Positions 1-10,392 of a stretch of 64,000 bases of DNA are shown in pieces. Each line of letters opens with the position of its first letter. Position 1 is the first letter of the stretch. The notes below the pieces were generated by a model. The model had not been told where the DNA came from, made no database searches, and worked only from the letters and a program-made list of their open reading frames with translations. A program made the position numbers and the translations under genes. The stretch covers positions 1,798,001 to 1,862,000 of the forward strand of contig JAOWBW010000025.1 of NCBI GenBank assembly GCA_026119855.1, in the 5' to 3' direction. The DNA comes from Campanula takesimana (taxonomy: Eukaryota; Streptophyta; Magnoliopsida; Asterales; Campanulaceae).

Positions 1-537
1 TTCTTAGATGAAGAGAAGGGAGGGGGAGGAGGTGGCTTTACCTATCTTGGTTTAGGCCAATCTTCCTTTCTCTCTTTCACTCTTTGTTCACTCTTACTCA
101 CACTATTCTGAGGTGAATTCGACAGAGTTACCTTAGTTCTAATGTTTCTCCCCCCCCCCTGAAATGATCACCAAGGGGTTCTATTTATAGGGATTGAGGG
201 TGCCCAAACCAGCCGTACGGCTAGGCCCCTCTAGTACCCAAAGCATCCGTACGGCTCAGCCTGGCGAGCTTCTGGATTTTTCCAATTTTATACCAGAGTA
301 GTCCTGGAATTTATAGCTTATCCTAGGGAGGTCCTGGCCTATTAGCTTATCCCTGAAACGGTGCTAAGGCTACCTCTAAGATAGGTCGGTTTCAGATTGG
401 GGTACTTACAGCGTGTTGTCGTGTCAGTTGTTAAGACAGTTGTGATCGTATTCTCTGATCACAAGTGGCTTTACCCAGAAACAGTCCTAGCTAAATTTCT
501 TTCAAAGGTAATCAACATCAGGACCCCAAAACATATA
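1..537 (-). other. Unassigned repeat DNA, probably LTR promoter fragment
   Basis: No coding region is supported. Read on the minus strand it resembles the promoter part of an LTR: two GCCGTACGGC-like palindromes (about 208-217 and 249-258) lie just upstream of a TATA-like ccctataaatag (about 180-191), followed by a pyrimidine-rich leader. The GCCGTACGGC motif recurs in the LTR of element I (8223-8232, 17088-17096), so the two may be related, but I cannot align the rest. The left end is cut by the window. Confidence 0.35.
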
Positions 538-791
538 CTTCATCCGTTCCAATTTAAACTTAAAAAAAAATTGAGTTTAAAAATTTAGAAAAATGTGATG
601 TGTTGTGAGTATAGATGGTTTGGTAGGAGAGAGAAAGTGGGGTATGAAACAGTGAGTGGATAATTGTTGTGAGTATGACATATGGGGCCCATAAATAAAG
701 AAGTATAAAAAACATTCCTTTTTAGGTTTTGAAGTTTAAAATGTGACACCCAAAATAAAAAAATTTGAAGTTTAAAATAGGACGGAGGGAG
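538..791. mobile_element. Stowaway-like MITE (254 bp)
   Basis: The two ends are imperfect terminal inverted repeats: the left end reads cttcatccgttcc and the right end, reverse-complemented, reads ctccctccgtcct, close to the Stowaway consensus CTCCCTCCGTCCC. A TA dinucleotide flanks each side (536-537 and 792-793), as expected for Tc1/mariner-type MITEs. The interior is AT-rich, has no coding capacity, and carries gtttaaa-type sequence next to both ends. It would depend on a transposase supplied elsewhere. The left TIR is more diverged than the right, so it is probably an old copy. Confidence 0.75.
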
Positions 792-2036
792 TACTCCAGT
801 AGAACAGATTTCTAAATTCGTCTCTCTTTATATTAAATATATTTTTATCAATATAATTGTCAGCGAAAATAACAAAATTTTCCCAAGAAAATATATTTTA
901 TATTAAAGTGAACCTAAATTAGTGGCAGTCGAGTCTTGTGATGACACAATTTTCGCAAGAAGATTTTACCCGGCTCTGTTACTTACGGTTGCTTGGAAAT
1001 CTTCATTAAGAGAACAATTTTATAATTTTTGATAAAATCACTTCAAATCAGAAAATTTGCGAACAAGAGGTGTTTAGAACTCCTGAACTTTGTAAGGAGG
1101 GAGAAAATGCTTTAGTATGCTCTTTAAGTGAGTATTGGATGCTACAATACTTGGTGTGAACTGAAATGTCAGACTAGGGAGGTTTATATAGATTCTGAAG
1201 AGGTGTTGGTGCTTTTTAGGGAATAGGTATAATTCTACTCGGATCAATCTCAGTTGTTTGACAGTACATGATCAAAGAACCAGATTCAGCGAACCAGTCC
1301 GATCCAACGCTAACGTGTACACTGTACCAACCCGCGCCCATACGATGGGTCACAGACCATCCAGATACATGAACGGATCCAATCCGCGGACTGACCCGCT
1401 CCAACCTCCGTTTTGGCTTAACCGAGTCATCCAACTGAACCACGCCTAATTCGGTTTACTCGAACCAGACCAAACCATGCACAAAATCCGAGTTACTTAC
1501 CTAGTTGAGTTGGTCAAAAGTTGAAGGCTCAACAGCTCCCAACGACCGATACACACATGCGAAGTACAAAGTGCGCCCTAAAACGCCCAACGCGCCCTTT
1601 GCGCGCTATGCGCGTTCGAGCTTGCGCTCGAGCTCCAGCTCGGATGAAGCTTCGTACCATCCTCGTGGTTCAATTTTGAGCTAATCCAAAATTAGCATAA
1701 TTGACCACTAGCTTGCATGGTTGGCCCAATGGACCACTTAGCTTGGAAGCCCACACTTGATTTGTACCTCTTTAGATGACTTATCTTAAATACACACATC
1801 ATTTCTCTTTTATAGCCAATGTGAGATATATAACATTTCATATTCCCTAAACTCTTCAAATCTCATTAATAAGTTACACACTGTGAGCATTAATTTATGA
1901 TTCACCCGAAAATAGTTTTAAGAAAGTAAATGCATTTTTTTAAACTACTCATAATGTGGATTACAATATTGTAACTTGTTTCATTTCCTAATAAATGAAA
2001 CACACTTGGAACTTGGGTCAAATAGGTCAAACCTAA
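792..2036. other. Unassigned AT-rich repeat DNA with a GC-rich palindrome cluster
   Basis: I find no gene. A CpG-rich block at about 1575-1650 contains short palindromes (gcgcgc, atgcgcg, cgagc...gctcg). It is followed about 140 bp later by cttaaatac and further on by ttttatagcc, so this may be an LTR fragment of unknown family. A possible minus-strand TATA (from tttatatag, 1180-1188) lies in another part. The two short frames over 1216-1449 run through each other on opposite strands and show no recognisable domain. This is the oldest visible layer into which element K inserted. Confidence 0.3.
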
Positions 2037-3550
2037 TGATAGACTAAATCGCACACCTACAAATTAAACTTGGACTAGGTTTTAAAAATATGTAGCTAGG
2101 AATAAATCCAGAATCGATCCATGAAGAACGGTTATTGGTTTAAGTAATTGTCACTTGACAAGATTGGGGGAATAATTTGATATTAACTAATTATCCTAAA
2201 ACAAGAATTAAACTAATTATGAGCTAAAACAATAATTAAAGAATACTTCAGATTTGATTCCGTCCCCACCTAATTATTCAATTATCATCGATATATCTTT
2301 TCACTTTTTACCCTATTCACATGATCACGAGATTTATTTCAATCCCTGTTTTTTCTTTCAGAATAGTTACTAGCAGTGGCACACTCACTAGAATCCCTAA
2401 TTAATAAATTAATCTAACTGGCACAGTTTAGATCGCAGAATTAATTGATGAACGATTTAAGAAACTAAGATCAAGAATGCTTTCTATGATTATTTCACAC
2501 AGATAGTCATCTAATTTTACCCACTTCACAATTTACCATGGCACATGCATAAATTATAAAGATGCTACTTGTGAATTTCTACACTGGCACAGTCATTAGA
2601 AAATTCTAGAAAAGATGAATCAACCAGAGCAATTAGATTGATCAAGTCTAAAAATCCTAGAAATAAATCTAGAATAAACACAAGTAAAATTATGAATAGG
2701 AATAAAAAATTAAAAAGAAAAATACCTCAAATTGATAAAAAGGGGTTCAAGATTCAAATCCAAAGCTTGGATTTTAGTTCCTCATCCAAAGCTTTGAAGT
2801 CTCCATGGAAGAAAAATAAAAACCTAGATCTATAATTATGTTGAAGTCTAGAATAAGAAACAATGAAAGAAACCTTGTTTTTAAATACCTAAAACAAGTC
2901 CTAAACTAATAAGGAATTAAAAAAAATAAAAAAATATAGAAAAAATATGGAAATTGGGTGAAATTCTGGCCAGAACTTCGGACTCACGCGCCCACACGCG
3001 CGACACACTCGCCTGCCACGCCGTTCACGCGCCAGCTCGCTTCGTCCCACGCACCAGATCCTGAAAGCATACGTGGAACATGCGCCTTGTCCGCCGCTTC
3101 ACGAGTCGTGTTGACTCACACGAGTCGTGCCACTCGTGAACACGAGTGATGAAGACGTGCTGATACTTTGGTTGTTTCCCAGCGAACTGGGCCTGTCTTG
3201 TTGGGCCTTTCCTTGTTGGTCTTGATATGGGCCTTGGCTGGTTGATGGTCTTGGGCCGCCTTCCTTGCTTATTATCTGGGGACAATCTCTTCACCATTTA
3301 ATCCACTACTCCCCTTTAATTTCAACTTGGGCTTTAAATCTTCTCTCCATTATTTTAGAAATTCTTTTGAATACTAAATATTTAATTTTGGGTAAAAATA
3401 TAAAAATATATTAAAATAACCCCCAAATTACAATTAAACCCCAAAATTACATAATTGCCCAAAATTACATAAAAACTATCTAAAATACATAAAATTCATA
3501 TTTAAGCTCATATAAAACTAGGAATTAAATGTGTAAAATCCGTCTCATCA
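2037..3550 (-). repeat. 3' LTR of element K (about 1.51 kb)
   Basis: On the minus strand the LTR begins TGATGAGACG directly after the polypurine tract and ends GTCTATCA. It contains a TATA-like tatttaaaaa (minus strand, about 2878-2888). Roughly 210-270 bp upstream of that is a cluster of CACGAGTCGTG-type palindromes (3093-3148). The open frame at 3025-3297 on the minus strand is LTR sequence, not a gene. Only one LTR is visible, so age cannot be estimated. Confidence 0.8.
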
Positions 3551-3566
3551 AATTCCCCAACGCTTA
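3551..3566 (-). promoter_or_regulatory. Polypurine tract of element K
   Basis: The minus strand reads taagcgttggggaatt immediately before the LTR start TGATGAG. This is the expected place for the plus-strand primer of reverse transcription, and it orients the element. Confidence 0.75.
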
Positions 3567-4310
3567 GACCTTTACTCGTCCCTGAGTAAAATCCTAACTC
3601 CCCTCTAAACACCGGTCTATATAGCGCAGCATGGAGAAAAATGATTCCTAGTCTTCTCTAAACCACCAATCAAACATAAACAAATAAAATCGAAGTGTAG
3701 AAACTCCGTCTCCTTATAACTCCTCAAAGAAATAATAAAATGACATTAGCTTGATACTAACACCATAATAAACGTTATCCAAACTAAATGTCCACTGAAA
3801 AGCCAAGGGGAACTAAAAATGTCCTAATTTTCCCCCACGCTTATCTCACACTACAATCTCCCTCATAAAATAAAGTTTTTGTGTGATTTATAATTATGCA
3901 CAAAACTTACCTCGTAACAAAACACCAACACCCCCTTATATCTCCAAGAAAAAAAACGAGGATTTCTAACCCAAACTCAACTATCCGAACCTCCTACTCC
4001 AATAGTGTATCCTATCCAAAAACTCCAAACCCCCCTTATGTCTTCTCTCCGGTGGATGTAAGATATTTTATTATTCAAGCCTCACCTTTTTCCTAAGCGC
4101 CCTTTCGGGTTTTCACTTAGCCTCTCAATTTTTTTTCATTTTTTTTTCATTTTTTTTTTTGAAAAGAAAAATTACTAACTAACTAGAATGAAAGATGCAT
4201 ACTATACACTACAAATCCTTCCCCCACGCTTAAACTACACAGTGTCCTCAATGTGTAAGAGTGAATAAAAATAAGGACAGTTTAAACGTAAAGGAATAAA
4301 TGGTACCTTA
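3567..4310 (-). other. Post-pol non-coding region of element K
   Basis: In element sense it starts near 4300 with acattgaggacactgtg followed by tttaagcgtgggggaagg, a signature I associate with the region after pol in Athila elements. It then has an A-rich tract (4161-4128), the GAAA-capped hairpin listed separately (4120-4093), and a second aagcgtggggga-like purine block (about 3831-3842). The +66 aa frame at 3896-4096 is antisense and has no support. No env-like reading frame survives. Confidence 0.6.
4093..4163 (-). other. A-rich tract followed by a GAAA-tetraloop hairpin
   Basis: In element sense an A-rich tract (4163-4128, broken by ATG) precedes a 28-nt fold at 4120-4093. An outer stem CTAAG/CTTAG encloses an inner stem-loop CCC-GAAA-GGG, whose loop is a GNRA tetraloop. 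Almost the same arrangement with a different but still paired outer stem (CTAGA/TCTAG) occurs in the Tat element H at 52507-52536. The structure is seen in sequence; any role in RNA packaging, translation or processing is inference. Confidence 0.55.
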
Positions 4311-5104
4311 TTAGTGCACACTCCACCCCGTTTGAGCTCGAATTATCTTCATAAATCTCTTCTTCTTTGTATTCATCGTTCTCAAACTTTCTTTCTTCTC
4401 AATCTCCATCGGACCACTAGCCATCATCAATTCTTCCTCACCTCCAAATGCATGCTTTCTGTGCTCAGGAAGATTCTTCACCTTTCTTGGTCCATGTTTT
4501 ACCGCCGAAATCTCCAAACCAATCTTTATATCATCATCCCCACTACAAATATTGGACACATCCTCTACCTTTGGCTAAACTACATCTATAAAACATAAAC
4601 CACTAACATCCTTAGGGTCTCTCTTGGAGTAAAAAATGATAAACTCCATTAAATCCCCATCGAACTCCATGGTCAAACAACCGTTGGAAACATCCAACTT
4701 AATATGAGCCGTAGACATAAATGGCCTACCCAACAGAATGGGAGCCTTAAGATCCATGTCCATCTCTAAAACATAAAAATCAGTAGGGAATATAAACTTA
4801 CCAACTCGGACTAAAACATCCTCAACATTTCCTTTAGGGTATGCATTAGATCTATCCGCCAACTGAATAACCACCCTAGTATCCTGTAAAGGTCCCAACT
4901 TGAGCTTTTCAAACAATGCATAAGGCATGACATTGAATGAAGTACCCAAGTCAAGCATGGCCATATACTCAGAATCATCACCCAAAGACACAGGAATAAC
5001 AAACATACCCGAATCACTACACTTCTTGGGCATCTTCTTATGATAGACTGCTGATACATGCTCTTTCACCTTAACCTTTTTTTGACTCCTCGCTTTCTGA
5101 CCCC
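4311..5104 (-). pseudogene. Athila-type retroviral aspartic protease fragment (broken gag-pol)
   Basis: This codes for the protease part of an Athila-like gag-pol polyprotein. Key visible features are PKKCSDSGMF, the active-site segment MLDLGTSFNVMPY (Asp-Leu-Gly-Thr-Ser in place of the usual D-S/T-G), VIQLADRSNAYP and ILLGRPFMSTA, the flap and C-terminal motifs typical of Athila protease. The frame is open into the LTR of element I, but the retroelement part begins only at the junction at 5104. It ends at an in-frame TAG (4575-4577); the same frame then continues for about 85 codons (to 4311), so that stop is probably a lesion. RT, RNase H and integrase that should follow are absent. No functional product is expected. 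Confidence 0.8.
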
Positions 5105-5980
5105 TGTGAGAGCCCGCGCTCGAAAGCTTGCCACGCTGAACATATGCGAATGATATGTGATCGTTCAATGAAAGCGGTTCGGGTGAGTGCCTCGTGCAAA
5201 TGCGCTTTTGGAAATGCGCTCGGTTCTCACACAATGGTTTCCTCTCGATGGAATCAAAACAGTCAAGAGTCGCCACCTAATTTTATTTTAGGAAAAACGA
5301 AGATAAAACCTTTTGTTTGAGAAAGTGGGTTCGGGGGCTAAGTTACGAGAAGAGAAGGGATTAAGCACTCTCCTTGCCCGTGATGGTCTCTAGTATGCAT
5401 GCCACTTAGATTCATTTTATGCCTTTTCTAACTTGTTTTTATGCCCTAACAAAAATGGTGATTTATATACATGGGAGTCTTCCTATTCTAAGAAGGTTTG
5501 CTTTTAATTCAAAAATGAGAGTCGGTTTGGGTGGACTCACACTTGGTTTTGAAAATGGTGTTAACATTTATATACAATAAATCAAACACATAAAGGGGTG
5601 GGTGTAGACACCCCGCCTTGGACCGCTCACCCCGATTGCACACTTGATTTTGTGTTTCTCCCTCTTTTAAGTGTTTTCTGTTAGTTTCTGTTACTTTGGT
5701 TAAGTTCCAGACGGACTCCGTTAAGTCCCGGGACTAAACTGAATAACAGTTCTAACTTTCTGGTCCATTCTGTCAAAAATTGCTTTTCAGAGTCGCGCGC
5801 CTCTGCCCCTTGAGGCCAGACGCGCGCGCCTTCCGCCGCCTAGGTGGGATGCGCTAGCTTCTGGGGTATGTCAGTTACAGATTCTGCCCAAGAATCTCTC
5901 CCTTGCTCATTATACATGATTTTGCCCGGGAAAGATTTCTTGGAGACTCCGTTTGGCTCCAAAAATTCCCCTCTTTCAAC

Positions 5981-5987
5981 TATAAAA
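5981..5987 (+). promoter_or_regulatory. TATA box of solo LTR J
   Basis: TATAAAA lies in the motif aactataaaaacccc. The same context (TATAAAAACC) is found in the LTRs of G and H at the equivalent place, which supports it as the LTR promoter. Confidence 0.6.
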
Positions 5988-6169
5988 ACCCCTCCAATCC
6001 ATCATTGGAGGGGACCTTTGAACATCACCTATTTTAAGGACTTTTAGACCTTTTCCTCACTTCTTTTCGAGACTTTTGCTTGGGACTTCTTTGAGACCTT
6101 TGTCAACTAAGCATTCAACCTCTTCTTCAAGGTTTTTCAAAGGATACTATAGGTAAATGTCTTAAGCAT

Positions 6170-6239
6170 TCTTCTTCTTCTTCTTCTTCTTCTTCTTCTT
6201 CTTCTTCTTCTTCTTCTTCTTCTTCTTCTTCTTCTTCTT
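6170..6239 (+). repeat. (CTT)n microsatellite inside J
   Basis: About 23 uninterrupted CTT/TTC units lie within the solo LTR downstream of the TATA box. They probably expanded by slippage from the ttcttcttc-rich leader common to these LTRs. Confidence 0.95.
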
Positions 6240-6650
6240 TAATTAAATGTGCAATCACCCCAAAACCATTTGGGACATGACACCAATGGTCTTTTCATTA
6301 CATTGAATTGGCCTAGGAGTCATCTCCCTACATTTTAAACTTTAAAACCCTTTTTTTTTATCATCATTCAAATAGGAAGAACACATTTATCTTTAAAGTG
6401 AATTATGAACAAACAAGACCGACTTTGCTCGGGCGAAATGGGTGTTTAAGTGCTTCCCATTTCGTAACCTAACCCCCGAACCCCTCATCACAAAAAATCT
6501 CTGTTTTCGTAAATCAAACTTAGGCTCATAAACATTAGGTTTTCTTACGTTCCTCAAAAACGTGGGTGGCGACTCTAAAACACAATTAGACATCCTAGGT
6601 AATTCACGCGCTCTAGCCAAGCCGTGGTCCCCCGGGGTATCTACAGTGGG

Positions 6651-8248
6651 GGATTAATATTTACATTTGGTGAACAAAAGGGAAACAATTCCCATAACAA
6701 ATAAATGTCCAAAAGTCCGTCCCCAAACATTTTAGGGACTGCTGCGTCATTCTTCTTTGTGTACCTATTCTTGTACTCACTCAATATGGAAAATAAGGGT
6801 CAAGAAAACTTCTTAACACATTAAGCATCTACCATGATTTTTCCTATGATTTTAGGAGCATGTTATGGTGTCCAAATAAGGCATGCAAGACAATACTTTC
6901 CACAGCCCAGTCTGACAGATTTCCATACATCCATAAAAGGTCCACTTTTTCCATCATGAAAAAAAGGGAATCATGGAAAACACTAAACATGGAAGTTGTT
7001 CTTAACATCTCAAAGTTTATATATGGAAAGTTTAAAGGCCAAAAAACAAGTTTACGCTACCCAAAACACTTCTGACATTTTGATGTCAAAACAAGAAACA
7101 TGCTGATCTGAGAACAGAGAGTTGAAACAAAAAATGGAAATAACCTCTTACACTCAGGGTAAAAATATGATATCCACATGATCATATTCCTTGTTCTGTG
7201 TAGAACATAAACCATTTTGGGTTCTAAGACCAAAAGCCACGTTTTCTATGCATAAACAAAGAAACAAGGCAGAAAGGTACAACATGGACAGACTACTAGG
7301 ATCCCATACATGACATGAAAGCACCCATGAAAACTCACTCAAATGAAAAGGTATGAACATGAAACTTTGAGTGATCATAGATATGCATGTTATCAACATG
7401 AAACAACAACCCTTCAAGAATTTAGACCTGATTTCATGATGCTCTATGTTAAGATGAAACAAAACATGGCAGATTCAAGGTTTATGAGAGAAAGCAAGTT
7501 TATTCTTTGAAAACCTCTTGAGTCCCCAACAAACCTAGACTTGATACTCATACATGAATGATATATACACACAAGATAAATAGCATAGCATGATCAAGAG
7601 CTCAAAATATCATTATATATCATCATTTAAAGAGAAGAACAACAAGAGTACCAACATTGTTTGATTTTAGACATCAAATGGAGGTCTAGCCTAACAAGGT
7701 GGCTAGACCTATCAAGAAATTACATAAACCACTACATCTTACACTTAAGAGGATTACAAGATGAGAATATTACCTAATTTGTGCTCCCTTTTCTTCCAAG
7801 GGAAGGCTTTTTTGGTGTTTTTCTTAATGTGTTTGCTTAGTGTTTGAAAGAGTTTGATTTTGGTTTGTGTTTGGTGAGTGTTTTGTGGTGGTGCTAGGGT
7901 GGTGTGAGGGTGGTGTGGTGGTGGTCTTATGATTGAGTTTTGAGGGGGTTTGAGTTGCTAGAGAGAGCAAGAGAGAGTGGAGTGAATATGGGGTGGTGTG
8001 TGTATGAAGTTGTGTGTATTGTGTCTCTCTTTAAGTGTGTATTAGGGGGATGTATATGGGAGGAGGGGGGGGGGGGGTTTTGGTCATCAATCACCCTTCC
8101 ATCCACTAGTCTTCTTGTCAGTCCATTATCCCCAAATTTGGGGGTTGCTTGATGTCCCAAAACGTCTTCATTTTAAGTGCCAAAACGATGATTATTCAGC
8201 ACTTTCAGCCCAGGAAAAGGGAGCCGTACGGCTTCATGATGTCCGTAC
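6651..8248 (-). other. Middle piece of the LTR of element I, no gene
   Basis: This 1.6 kb is LTR sequence of I between J and A. It is AT-rich on the left and has a G/T-rich stretch (about 7850-8080) that includes a run of 12 or more G (about 8066-8078). The short frames here, such as 7154-7462 minus and 7927-8160 minus, are low-complexity and have no recognisable domain. Confidence 0.6.
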
Positions 8249-10343
8249 TGTCGCGACCCCGGACCCCGCGGGCCCGAGACCGCGATCTGGACGTCGACTC
8301 TAAAACCAAAACTAAGAAATACCAGAGTTAAAAATTTCATTTGATACCAAAAGGTGATGATCCAAAGTTTTACAAAACCAAGTGTGATAAAAAGCCAATT
8401 ACCACTATAAAAAACTTCCACAAGTTTATGCCCAACAAAATACAATTATACAATTCTTAGTGACGTCATTGTTTGGTACAACTACCCCAAAATGGTTACA
8501 CATTTACATAATGTAAACCAACCTATATCAACCTTCCCCAAAAGTATGGATCCACACTCGACGTCCTCAATCTCGTGATCAGCGAGACTAATCCTTAGCA
8601 CCTGGGGGGGTTAAGGAAAAACAAAGATAAAAGAAAAGGGGGTGAGATAAATCTCAATAAGTTACTAATGCAACTACGTGACATGCTATGATGCAATAAT
8701 CAATAAACAATAATAAATATCACATAGCACATAGCAATTATCATATATCAGATAGCAGCGGAAATAAACACATAACAAAGGATATAGCCAAGGTTTTCCA
8801 AACCGGAACATCCAAATAAAGGATCGCTGCGCAGCTTCAATAATCAACAAATCATCATCTTCATAATAGCATGAAAGCCGAAGAGAAACCCCGGTACCGG
8901 AACCAATAACCATAACAGTGTCACAAAGGACAAGGACCATGACACAAAGTCATGCCCGGTAGCTAGATACATTCACAGAGGAACGCTAACTTATCCTTTC
9001 CAAGGCCAATCTGGAAAAAGGGGTAAAGAAGGGGGCAAAACAATGGTCAACATTATAATGGACTTGGCTTTGCCATTATAATCCTTCCCATCGTCCGATG
9101 CAACAAATATGCCAGCTGGGCTTCCAAATAAATGCTAAGTAATAATAATTTAGCATGAATAAACAACATAAGGTTCCAAAGTAGGGAACCATTCCAATTA
9201 AATTACCACAAAGGTAAACCAATCCAAACCGCACATCAAAGATGCCCAACATTACCAAAACGGTACTTAAATAAATTTCACATCATATTTATTCACAAGA
9301 GAATCCAATCCACACAATAAAGTGTTCCACGGTGTTATCTTAAGTTAATTAGAAGGATTAAACCTAAACTAGTTAAGCCATTTAGTTTAAACAAGCAAAA
9401 AGGGCAATTTTCCAAGCAGGCGGGCGGGTGGGCGCCTGGCCTGGGGCGGGCGGGCGCTTTTTTGGCCAGTAGGTTTGGGTCGCTGGAAAACAAGGGGCAG
9501 GCGGGCGCTCGGGTCAAGGCGGGCGGGCGCCTGGTCTACGGCTGGGAGGAAAACAGAGCTGGGTTTCACAAATTTCGAACCAAATTCTCCCAAAACACCA
9601 AATACTCAAAATCAACTCCTTCTACAAGTTCTAAAATGTACCAAAACCACTTATAACTAGAATGGGAATCCAAATACACCATTTATCCACCCAAAACCAA
9701 GAATCAAACCCAACATTCATCAATTCACCATTTTTAACCAAAAACTCAAATAAATTCAAAATAAATTCAAAACTCAACCAAACTTCAAATATAACACATC
9801 AAGCATTATATAAACATGATATGAACATTTTAGCATAAAAATGGGGGAAAAGTAACTTACTTGAAAATAATGAAAGTTGACGGAATTCGATTCTTTTTGG
9901 TTCTACGCAATCCTATCGACGATCTAAACACATTTCACGTTTTAAGAAATGAGAGATTATGAGAGGAAGAAGAAGAAAATGAAGAGAGAAGGAGGAGGAG
10001 AAAAACTCACCTTCTAGCTTGGAGAGAGAGGAAGAAATGGGCTGGAGAGAGAGAGATGGCGAGGGAGGTGGAGTGTAAGAGGGAGAAGGAGGTGTAGGGA
10101 GAGGGTGGGAGTAATTTATAAACTTACACAAAGACCCCCTCCTCTAATACTACCCAACTCAATACTCCCCACTAACAACTAAGACCCAAAGCTCAATTAA
10201 AATGCTAGGCATAAATATTATGACACATAAAATGCACACAAAATATTTAAATAAATAATAATTTAAATAAATAATTAAGCAAATAAATAAATAATAATTA
10301 TTTAATTACTAATAAAATAGAGCCTAGATTTCGGGTCGTGACA
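8249..10343 (-). repeat. 3' LTR of element A (2095 bp)
   Basis: It has TG...CA ends. On the minus strand it begins TGTCACGACCCGAAAT and ends GGGGTCGCGACA. It keeps a TATA-like TATAAAT near its 5' end (10120-10114) and an array of GGGCGGGCGCC-type GC-rich motifs (about 9417-9532). It is homologous to the LTRs of element B. The short frames inside it are LTR sequence, not genes. Confidence 0.95.
10114..10120 (-). promoter_or_regulatory. TATA-like box in the 3' LTR of element A
   Basis: The minus strand reads gtttataaattac about 225 bp after the LTR start. In the 5' LTR copy (near 16840) the same site reads gtttttaaattac, so the box is lost in the LTR that should drive transcription of this copy. 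Confidence 0.4.
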
Positions 10344-10360
10344 TTCACTCCCCCTTAAAG
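10344..10360 (-). promoter_or_regulatory. Polypurine tract of element A
   Basis: The minus strand reads ctttaagggggagtgaa directly before the 3' LTR start TGTCACG. The identical tract precedes the 3' LTR of element B (40142-40158). Confidence 0.9.
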
Positions 10361-10392
10361 AAAATTCGACCCGAATTTTAACGAGACTTACC

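Larger units (their letters stand above)
2037..5104 (-). mobile_element. Element K: Athila-like Ty3/gypsy retrotransposon, 3' part
   Basis: The minus-strand order is a protease fragment (5104-4311), a post-pol non-coding region with the GGGGGAAGG-type motif (about 4225), a polypurine tract (3566-3551) and a 3' LTR (3550-2037). The protease sequence and the tgatgag...tatca LTR ends point to the Athila lineage. It is broken at 5104 by insertion of element I, so gag and the 5' LTR must lie beyond the window. No RT, RNase H or integrase sequence lies between protease and PPT, so this copy is an internal-deletion derivative. The left flank cctaa (2032-2036) is the expected target duplication; its partner is outside the window. 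Confidence 0.82.
5603..6645 (+). mobile_element. J: solo LTR of a Tat-like element (1043 bp)
   Basis: The LTR starts TGTAGACACCCCGCC and ends GGGGTATCTACA, as in G and H. It is flanked by perfect 5-bp duplications gtggg (5598-5602 and 6646-6650). No PBS follows and no internal sequence is present, so it is a solo LTR left by recombination between two LTRs. It has a TATA box at 5981-5987, a CpG-rich block of CGCGCGC motifs about 140-190 bp upstream of it (5794-5835), and a long (CTT)n run in the transcribed part. The short frames over 5844-6047 and 6393-6620 are not genes. Confidence 0.9.

Noticed and set aside
1216..1449. 75-aa minus and 63-aa plus frames in the left flank
   Set aside because: They mirror each other in a GC-rich patch and show no motif; this is likely chance openness.
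5105..5276. N-terminal extension of the Athila protease frame
   Set aside because: The open frame continues into the LTR of element I only by chance; Athila similarity begins at the junction near 5104.
5105..6645. 5603-6645 as the 3' LTR of an element whose interior is 5105-5602
   Set aside because: Perfect gtggg duplications on both sides show a solo LTR; the upstream sequence is the end part of the LTR of I on the other strand.
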